Assembly (NCBI GenBank): GCA_022036555.1
Contig: CM039120.1
Span: forward strand, 18,926,350-18,990,349
DNA: 64,000 bases
Source: Microstegium vimineum
Taxonomy: Eukaryota; Streptophyta; Magnoliopsida; Poales; Poaceae
Direction of reading: 5' to 3'
Part shown: piece by piece, positions 56,806 through 64,000 of the stretch
Layout: each line of letters opens with the position of its first letter
Numbering within the stretch: the stretch's first letter is position 1
The notes under the pieces: generated by a model
What the model was told of the DNA's origin: nothing
What the model saw: only the letters and a program-made list of their open reading frames with translations
Databases searched by the model: none
Made by a program: the position numbers and the translations under genes

Positions 56806-56816
56806 AAGGGGGAGAT
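56806..56816 (+). other. Polypurine tract of copia C
   Basis: AAGGGGGAGAT immediately precedes the 3' LTR start TGCAAACACATGG. This purine tract is typical for Maximus/SIRE elements. Confidence 0.85.
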
Positions 56817-59800
56817 TGCAAACACATGGTTGATATGTGCCCATGTAGTTCAGCTTTGATGATGAGTGATTGCTCAACATGTGAGTATTTCAGTTTGAGC
56901 GGGTATACTAACCTCTTGCGAAAGCATGTGTGTACCTGTCTATCGGCTTGTGGTGTGCAGGTGCTATGTCCGGAGACAGTGGTCAATGGCGTGGAGAAGG
57001 TCGAGTAGAGGCTTACCGTGCTGATGGACTGAGAGCGGTGCAGGCCGGAAGCGGGGCTCGGACTGAGGGACCATGGGCGTCGGTGTACTAGCTGTGGTGG
57101 CTAGTACTTGGCACCGGCGAGTGCGAGAAGACATGGAGGTAGACCGAGTTGACCGAGTCAAGACGGTGGACGAGCGGGTCGAGCGGAGACTCATGGGACT
57201 CGGAGTCCGACCGAACGAGGACAAGGTGGCTCGAGTTGAGCGGTTTGGTGCTTTGGGCCTCAAAACTCGGGGTTCGGTAGTTGAGCCGAAAGCTACCGGT
57301 GGCGAGTTTCATGGGTTTGGGCCTCAAAACCCGGGCGGAGCTTCCGAGGAATGGGGATGGCACGTGGCGGAATCCTGGAGGTTGCATCGAGGCGACGGCA
57401 ACTCCCGGCAGGAAGCGGGGCCGTCCATTCAAATGAGTGGCTGAGAGTTACCCGAGTTCGATTACAATGTCTTAGGGTTAGGTAATTCGGTCCTGTATCT
57501 AGGGGGTCTTTGGGAAATAGCCAAAGCCCATTAAGTAGGGGATGAAGGGGTATCCCTCATCCCACCTCTTGAACATTTTTTAATCCATCCTCTCTCTCTC
57601 TAACCTTTCTCTAGTTCATGAGGGCCCTAGATTGAATCCTTCAATCTTCGTAAGAACTCGCGAATCTTTTGGTGGGACTCGGAGGTCCTACTCTCTGAGT
57701 GCCATGGCACATTTGATTTCTTGATCGAGTCTCCGTTTGCTTGTGTTCTTCGCAATTTGGTTTTTGCTCTCTCTATCTTTCCCTTGTTCCCGAGATGAGA
57801 ACTCTTGATTGAGAGAAGCTTTGCGAAATCCGTTTGAACTAAGTTGTTTGTACTCGTGAGGAGCATCTTTGCACTGAAGGAATTTTCCTAACACCTCACG
57901 AGCACACAGATCGTGCGTTTTCTTTGTCGTGTTCTTCGGTTCTTGCTTTCTCCCCCAAATCTTTGTTTCCCGTCAATCGAACCCAAATTGAGCGATGATT
58001 TCTTCAGGATAGCTCCTCCACAGTACTAGAAACATGCCTACCAAGTTAGGTTACTAGTCGTCAGTGTCTAAAATGGCGGGGTCTAGACAGCCAACGAGTA
58101 AATTTCTAATCGTGTCGAAGATCGGATGGTTACGCCCAGAGAACACAAGGTTTATACTGGTTCGGACATGAACGCCCTACGTCTAGTTCGCTGCTGAGTC
58201 ATGTTACCAAGCACAGAGAGATCGTAGAGGGGAGCTACAAGCTTTGGTGAGAGAGGGAAGCGGTTCCCAAGTCTCGTGTGTATGAGGTTCGAGGTTCGTG
58301 GTGTGTGCTCGCGTGGTGCGAGTATGAGTGTGTGCGAATGGGTTGAAAGAGCTCAGAGAGAGGGATTGGAGGTCCATTCTCCCCCTTTATATGTAGGGAG
58401 AGATGGAGGAGTATAGTATAGAAAGAGTGGAGGACATGGGCCCGGCGCGGGCTGCTGAATTTGGGGACGCTTCTGGCTCCTGTTTGCCCTCCTTTCCGGG
58501 GAAGACTGGGCCTGTTGGTCTACCACCTGGGTCCTGTTCGTCCTTGGTGCAACTGTTGCCACACGCCTTGTAATCGGTGACGCCCTTGTTGCCACATTTG
58601 GGCATGGGCGGAGGTTGGCAGAATAGGGCCAGGCACCCCCGCGTTCTGTCGTACAGGGACAAGCACGTCCTAATTCCTGATCAGGTGTCCGCCGGAGGGA
58701 TGACGAGTGTCAATCGGAGGTCCGGTCGATACTGGAGCTTGTACCGCAAGGATGCAACACGGGTAGGAATGGCGACCCATGCCTTTTACCCCCATCCCTG
58801 AGGACGAACCTGTACTGTGGACCTTTTGACTACAGGTTAAAGTGCATAGTGGGTCGGAGGAGCCTCCGAGGGCGGGTGATGTCTCAGATGATGTCACCTT
58901 GGCTTGGACGAGGTGGAAGGTCCCCCGAGGGTAGATAGCGTCACAGATGACGCCATCCCAGCTCGGACGGGGCGGAAGGTCCTCTGAGGATACTCTGTTG
59001 CCTTAGCTATTTTTGAGGCGGACGTCACCCTGGCTCGGGCGAGGCGGAGGAGGCCCCGAGGGTGGATGGCGTCACAGATGACGTCACCCTGGCTCGGACG
59101 GGGCACAAGGTCCTTGGAGAGGGTGTCGCCGCCTTAGCTAGTTTTGGGCAGGCGTTAACCTGGCCCAGGCGAGGCGGACGAGTCCCCGGGGATGATTTAC
59201 GTTTCCGCGAAGCGCTATGTTAGGGTACCCTATTATTAGGTATCCGACACTAGTGGAGAACATTTAGTTAGGTTTTGGGAAGATTTGGCGGAGAGAAACA
59301 CGTTTTTTCGCATTTACTGTGCTCTACTCGGGGGCACCGGACGCTCCATCGCGAGATGCCGGACGCTAGGTCGTGCTGACATCAGTGTCGGTCGCTCTCT
59401 TTGTCCGTTCGAGTCAAGTTGGCGCCGGATGCTGACCAGTGTCTGTCGACCATGCGTCAGACGCGTCCATCGTTTTTTTAGCATTGCATAGCTCTCTATT
59501 CGTTTTGCGTCAGACGCTCGCCAGCGTCCGTCATGGAGTCGCCAGACGCATCCATCGGTTTCTAGGCAAAACAAGATCTCTGTTAGAGCGACGGACGCTC
59601 GACCAGCATCTGATGCTCAGCGTTCGTCGCACTGCAACAAACCGTCTGACGCCCTGTTTCACAGTGTCCGTCGGCCCCTATGTTTGTTGTTTCTCCGGGT
59701 TCGTGAATAGATCCGCTGTGTTCCTAGGACTTCTCCTAGAACATCCAGTCATTCGTGGGTCGTGAGTCTATCGTTTTTGTTTGGGTTGTGTTTGGGACAA

Positions 59801-59875
59801 GGTTCAAGATCTTCCAAAAGGAATTTTTATTTGGCTCCCATTCACCCCCCTCTGGTCGTCATTTCCGGTCCTTCA
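56817..59875 (+). repeat. 3' LTR of copia C, split by a gypsy D-family solo LTR
   Basis: TGCAAACACATGG at the start and TTTCCGGTCCTTCA at the end; about 1,863 bp without the insertion at 58,059-59,249. The part after the insertion carries GACGGACGCTC / GCGTCCGTC motifs. The next bases, TACGG, are the candidate target duplication, but the left copy was lost with the 5' LTR. Confidence 0.9.
58059..59249 (-). repeat. Solo LTR of the gypsy D family inside the 3' LTR of copia C
   Basis: 1,191 bp, CGTCAGTGTCTAAAATGG...GGTATCCGACA in plus coordinates, flanked by the 5-bp duplication CTAGT (58,054-58,058 and 59,250-59,254). The first base is C where the family has T. It is the uninterrupted version of the LTR at 23,561-25,680 and holds 3-4 tandem units of a GAGGCGGA..GTCACAGATGACGTCA kind at 58,865-59,180. 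Confidence 0.93.
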
Positions 59876-61840
59876 TACGGTGACCAGGAGGCCCCTCGAC
59901 GTCCTCAGGATGGAGAGGTGCCATCTATGGACTTTGTACGTCCTTGTTTTACACAACCGTTCGGAGTCGGGTCCAGTCGCTGCCCGCGTGACCTCACGCC
60001 GACTGCCTAGGTTTTGAACGAGGTACTTAGGCATACTCTGCTTCCGAGAGTTGGAGCCTAGGAGACTTTGACACGCTTACAACTGTGGCTCCAAGCTCAC
60101 TTGGTTAGGATGGAGATGTTTGATATCTGGGATATGATTTTCATCGAGATGGAGGACATCATAGCTGAGGGATTCAGAAGCCACCGACAGCTTCAGTACG
60201 CTCACTGGATCTCTTACCTGATGGTTTGTTGTGGCGAGTCAGTCGTGCTTCTAACTACACTTACTCACTCCGCCATAGTTTTTCCTGAGTACAACATGAG
60301 TCAGTTGGTGACTCACAGTGGCAGAGGGCGTGGTAGACGGAGACATGGTCCTCACACATGTCAGACCGGCGTCTTGCCGGTTACAGAGGAGCAGCAGGAC
60401 GCTACCGTCCAAGGACTTGCAAAGTCCAAGCTCACGGACCTTGAGGCCCATCCAGAGGGTGACACTGGTCCTGACAGAGAGGATCTACCCTCAGACAATT
60501 CAGACGACGACTACCGGTCGATTCCTGAGTACACACCTCGGTCTCACGACCACGAGGCCAATGGGTCTGGTGCAGCTCTAGCCTTAGGCTCATCAGAGGC
60601 TACCATTCTATCCATTCTGTCGAAGATGCAGGATGAGCAGTCACGTCAGGAAGAGGAGCAGAGGAGGTCCGGAGACTTGTAGCGTAGTAGCTTGCAACCC
60701 AGGCTCAGTCCTAGGCTAAACAGGATGACTTCTAGCTCCAGTTTCTTGCCTACCAGAGGGAGCAGTCTGAGATTCAGAGACAGCAGACACTGATTCTTAC
60801 ACATCTTCTCAGTTCCATCTCAGGACCCTCCCAGACACCCCAGCTAGCACTGTCCGGGTCTTCTCAATTTACTAGTCAGGCAGGTCCCACTCCAGTAGTT
60901 GTACCGACTCCAGCGTTACCGTCCTGTGGACAGCAGAGTCGGGCACCAACTTCACCTGTCTACCAGACGCCGATGACCCAGGTGTCATCTTGGTTAGCTT
61001 CCTCAGGAGTGTTTCAGACTGGCTTCAAACCTACCTAGGCCGCTACCATTGAGGACTCACAACTTCCTACAGAGAGATCATTGGTGAGGACTCACCAGTC
61101 GGAGCAGCTCCTGACACTCCGTCTACAGAGGTTTCTCCACCGGCGACGGTCACTCACCTCTCTTTAGTGGCCTCTTCGAAGGTTGGACCGGACTGCTCCG
61201 CTCAAACAATGATCACTCCTCCTCTTATTGCCATCGCCATAGATATTACGACAATTGCAGTTGAGGCAGGGGAGTCAAAGACACCTGTTGCGTCTCAGGG
61301 TCAGCCGACAGAGGTAGCAGCAGCAGTCACACTTGCAAAGCTCACAGTGTCACCTCGTTCCCATCCTCGAGTTTACACTTGTCGGGTAGTTGAGCCCGCT
61401 ACTACCGAGGGAGGACCGTCTGAGGCTCCAGTTTAGGCAGTTACACCTTCAGAGTCTCAGGAGGAGTTGAGATAGTCTGCACCTACAGAGTCTGCAGTGG
61501 CTTCTCAGCCAGCAGCTCTAGTCACAGAGACTACCCTAGCTGAGCCTACTCAGACAGCTTCTACTTCAGTGCCAGACACTCAGGGGGAGGACTCAGATGA
61601 TGATGAAGCAGATCTTTCAGAGATCATCCTTCTTGATCGTGTCACTGCAGCTTCTTCGGCTCCACCTCCACCTCCAGATGCTTAGTTGTTGGTGCTAGAC
61701 ATCAAAGGGGGAGAGGGTAGTCGAGTATCAGAGATAGGGGGAGGGATTTGGTTGTGATTTATATTCTCTCATACTCATGCATCATGACTACTTTTATGCA
61801 TTATATTTGTGTAATGCATGTGAGATACTTGTATGTGTGC
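59876..61840 (+). pseudogene. Extra 3' ORF region of another SIRE-type element
   Basis: An open frame at 60,068-60,682 codes for about 204 residues starting MTRLQLWLQAHLVRMEMFDI, followed by an acidic, Ser/Gln-rich tail (EDLPSDNSDDDYRSIPEYTP, QEEEQRRSGDL). Frame pieces with Pro/Ser/Thr-rich sequence continue at 61,167-61,436 and 61,497-61,685 with stops between them. The acidic end (EDSDDDEADLSEIILLDR) is followed by CAAAGGGGGAGAGGG, which looks like the start of a spacer before an LTR, but no LTR follows. I take it to be the ORF found after pol in SIRE-type elements; the resemblance to plant transposon-type ORF2 proteins is from memory of that family. Its right end abuts the receptor kinase remnant. 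Confidence 0.55.
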
Positions 61841-63131
61841 CTCTGGCTGACTAGGCTAATAACCTTGATTTCATCTTCGAATGCCTTCCTCCTGTCAGTG
61901 GCAGATTTTCCTAGTTTGAAGTTTTTTATGGCCACAAATCGATCTGGGTTCTTCAGTTGGCCCTTGTAAACGACGGCGTATCCCCCTTCCCCGAGCTTAT
62001 TACTTTGCACTGAAAAGTTGTTTGTCGCCCTGGCCAGCTCGCGGTAACTGAAAGGCCTGGGAATGTTAGTAGGAGCCTTGACGTCTAAACTACTAGCAGT
62101 TGGTTGCTCATCATCTAGTTTGTCATCTGAAGCTGCTGGCTTCTTTCCTGCACACGGCCACGGCTTCCGCCTCCGCTGATATACTGATACTAGGAGGGCA
62201 GCTACCGCTACACCGATTACTGCTCCAACTATCTGCCATGGAACCTTGGACAACGTTGAAGGTGGCTGTTGTGCAGGTGCAGGTGCAGGTGCAGGTGGAG
62301 GACTATCTAGTGTGGAGTTAAATGACCATGCCAGAACCTGGTGTAGCTCGACAGCCGCACCAGTAGCCCCCGAGAAGCCAATTGCCACCATGCTCGGCAA
62401 GAGTAACCTGAGGTCAGCACTAGCCTCGACGTGGTAGGTCGCGTCGCCGATCTGCAGGTCAGCAGTGAGACGCTTTGTGCTGTTGCCATAGCTCACCTGG
62501 CAGCTCATCACGAGGCCCGACGTTAGGTTCTTCCCAGGGACGCTGGTATCCTTGACGTCCTTTGAGATGAGGGAGTTGATGTCGATTCCTATGTGGTTGT
62601 CACTGATGTCGTCGTACTCCGTGTTGTTGAACGTGTCGAATTCGACTGCCACGACCCTATTGTCCCCCGTCGCGTTCCTGCTGTTCTCGCCCGCGCTGAA
62701 GAGGCCGAGACTACCTCCACCACTGGCGGTAGGGATTCTCGACGGGTAATGCCCCAGGAAGAAGGCCATACCGTCGCCAGCGCGGCTGTTGTTTATGTTG
62801 CCTCGGAGGATTTTGAAGGAGAACGTGGTGGTGAAGCTCGCGACATCGCCGGAATCCTCGTCCCAGATGGGCACAGGCTGAGCGTACGACGCCCGGCCTA
62901 CGCTGTTGTCCAAGCCTTGGTTCCTGTCATTCTTTGGCTCGATCACCTGGGAGTCGAAGTATGCGTCGCCGTCGAAGCTGAAGTTTGCGGCGTTATAACC
63001 CCTCGGTTGGGAGAAATCGAAGTCGAAGGAAAGTGAGGTAGAGTAACGAGGCAGGTACAGTAATGTCCACAGCAGCAAGAAGCAAAATCGAAAGGACGGC
63101 ATCAGTTTAAGGTAGGGAGAGTCGACTGCGA

Positions 63132-63135
<4 letters not shown>
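61801..63135 (-). pseudogene. L-type lectin receptor-like kinase, truncated in the kinase domain
   Basis: The frame from ATG 63,135 (or the Met at 63,102, MPSFRFCF) codes for about 444 residues. Order: signal peptide (FCFLLLWTLLYLPRYSTS), legume-lectin domain (about residues 33-275: LSFDFDFSQP, VVAVEFDTFNN, DISDNHIGIDINSL with the metal-binding acid and His residues), Pro-rich stalk (PPPAPAPAPAQ), one membrane segment (IVGAVIGVAVAALLVSVY) followed by RRR, juxtamembrane part, then the kinase start (FSYRELARATNNFS, LGEGGYAVVYKG, VAIKNF, FEDEIKVISLVSQR). The third Gly of the nucleotide loop is Ala. At about 61,840 host sequence ends; the frame picks up about 12 retroelement codons and a TAA at 61,801. 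All catalytic motifs (HRD, DFG, APE) are missing. Full-length relatives have about 650-700 residues and sense ligands at the plasma membrane. No introns are seen, as usual for this family. Confidence 0.9.

Positions 63136-63163
<28 letters not shown>
63135..63163. repeat. 29-bp T tract (A tract on the sense strand) at the receptor kinase start codon
   Basis: The sense strand has an unbroken A29 whose last A is the A of ATG at 63,135. It encodes a lysine run if read from the upstream ATG at 63,231, which is therefore unlikely as the start. Confidence 0.9.
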
Positions 63164-63166
<3 letters not shown>

Positions 63167-63232
63167 CTTGCTTCGTCTCTTTTTGGAGCTGATCGAATCA
63201 CACTTGGGCTGGTGATCGAGCATATGTACACT

Positions 63233-63243
63233 ACTATATATAT
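63233..63243 (-). promoter_or_regulatory. TATA box of the receptor kinase gene
   Basis: TATATATAGTA on the minus strand lies about 100 bp upstream of the start codon, followed by a short leader with ACATATGCTCGATCACC. No other core element was identified. Confidence 0.5.
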
Positions 63244-64000
63244 GCACGAAATGGAGCTGCGCTACCATATACAGATGTTATAGTGCTCTGCCATATACAG
63301 ATATATACTTGATTACTTGTACATAATTATTAGACAAAATGCACAGTCCTTCCCTCAATTTGGCTTCGATGTTTCCGCTACTGATTTGGATTTTGGACCG
63401 CGTCGTCGGCACAAACAAGTTACATGTCGTCGGAGAGATTGGCCTAACCTTGTGATTTGAGTGGGAAAAAGTGGGTGCTGACATATTCTCCTTCGGGAAC
63501 AACAATTCCATGACACCAGCACTAGATATGATAATTCCGTGAACAAGTCACCTTTTTTTAGTAGAAAAAAGGGGGCGCTGACATTTTCTCCTTCGGGAAC
63601 AGCAATTCCATTTAGTTCCCCTAAAAATTCCAAAACTTTATAAGATTTCCATTACATCGAATCTTTGAACGCATGCATGGAGTCTTAAATATAGATAAAA
63701 AATATAACTAAGTACATAGTTTATCTGTAATTAGCGAGACGGGTCTTTTGAGTCTAGTTACTCCATGATTGAACAATAATTACCCCATACAAATGAAAGT
63801 GCTACGGTGCTCTTTTTCTAAATTTTTACGGCGTGAACAAGTCAACGTTTTTTAGGGAGAATTAGCTGCTAGACATCGCCAAAGCCAAAATTTGGCCGTT
63901 GCACACCTTGAATTTTGATATTTGCTAGGAGACACTATGATTTCGTGTTGTCTGCGACGAGTACAGCAAGTGCGGGGGGTTCATCCTGTGCAACATCAGA
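63244..64000. other. Upstream region of the receptor kinase; short direct repeat
   Basis: A ~37-bp segment GTGCTGACAT.TTCTCCTTCG...AATTCCA occurs twice (63,473-63,510 and 63,573-63,610) with three differences, and GTGAACAAGTCA also recurs (63,540, 63,833). No gene was recognised. The last 48 bp can be read as CDEYSKCGGFILCNIR on the plus strand and may be the beginning of something outside the window. Confidence 0.45.

Larger units (their letters stand above)
47330..59875 (+). mobile_element. Copia element C (Maximus/SIRE type), nearly full length, with two nested solo LTRs
   Basis: Order: 3' part of the 5' LTR (to 47,737), primer site, gag, integrase pieces, reverse transcriptase, RNase H, a long 3' spacer split by a solo LTR, a polypurine tract and a complete 3' LTR split by another solo LTR. 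The U3 of the 5' LTR was lost at the junction with LTR G. Several stops and deletions, including the protease active site, make it inactive. Same family as copia A by gag and pol sequence. Confidence 0.93.

Noticed and set aside
63953..64000. Reading CDEYSKCGGFILCNIR at the right edge as a gene start
   Set aside because: Too short, no start codon in view and no family recognised; mentioned only as a possibility in the upstream-region entry.

Overview
The window is plant nuclear DNA, almost certainly from a panicoid grass (maize/sorghum/sugarcane/Panicum relatives). It is nearly wall-to-wall nested LTR retrotransposons, with a near-complete hAT transposon, CACTA and LINE remnants, and only one recognisable host gene: an L-type lectin receptor kinase at the right edge, cut off inside its kinase domain. 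The organism call rests on the types of elements seen (Maximus/SIRE-type copia with TGC...TCA LTRs and a TGGTATCA-type primer site, Tat-clade gypsy with a second RNase H, CACTA ends rich in TTTGCCGAGGG). It is an inference, not a match to a named genome.

Layout. 1-25,680: a Tat-type gypsy element (D, minus strand) is split inside its integrase by a 16.7-kb copia element (A, 188-16,867, target duplication CCTGT). Copia A is itself split just before its gag by a 9.6-kb gypsy derivative (B, 2,076-11,652, target duplication GAAGG). D also carries a TSD-flanked solo LTR in its RNase H (17,963-20,389) and a copia LTR fragment in its own LTR. 26,351-30,134: copia E (LTR plus gag start), with a solo LTR of a sister family inside its LTR. 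30,135-32,513: unassigned sequence, an L1-type LINE endonuclease remnant, a CACTA end and an AT microsatellite. 32,522-37,511: a hAT element with 8-bp target duplication, 10-bp inverted ends and a seven-exon transposase gene carrying two 1-bp frameshifts and one stop. 37,512-40,318: low-copy-looking sequence with a promoter-like start, degenerate minisatellites, a 79-bp alternating purine-pyrimidine tract and a possible Helitron end. 40,319-44,584: copia F (LTR split by a solo LTR, gag). 44,585-47,329: truncated gypsy-type LTR G. 47,330-59,875: copia C, nearly full length, with two solo LTRs inserted. 59,876-about 61,840: the extra 3' ORF region of another SIRE-type element. About 61,840-63,135: lectin receptor kinase fragment and its promoter.

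The most interesting object is element B. It has lost all of pol but keeps two LTRs (about 1.2% diverged), a gag tail, a repeat-coded Gln/Pro-rich segment and a long spliced antisense gene for a plant-mobile-domain protein. The whole element, including LTRs, exons, introns and spacers, is packed with one hexamer: GCCGAT or its complement occurs about 84 times by hand count, against about 5 expected by chance. A short motif confined to one transposon that also encodes its own PMD-type protein resembles a self-marking system, in the way VANDAL elements accumulate the motif bound by their anti-silencing protein. This is a hypothesis from sequence pattern alone.

No retroelement here looks autonomous: each lacks key domains or carries stops. 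The window is rich in TSD-flanked solo LTRs (five), which points to frequent LTR-LTR recombination.
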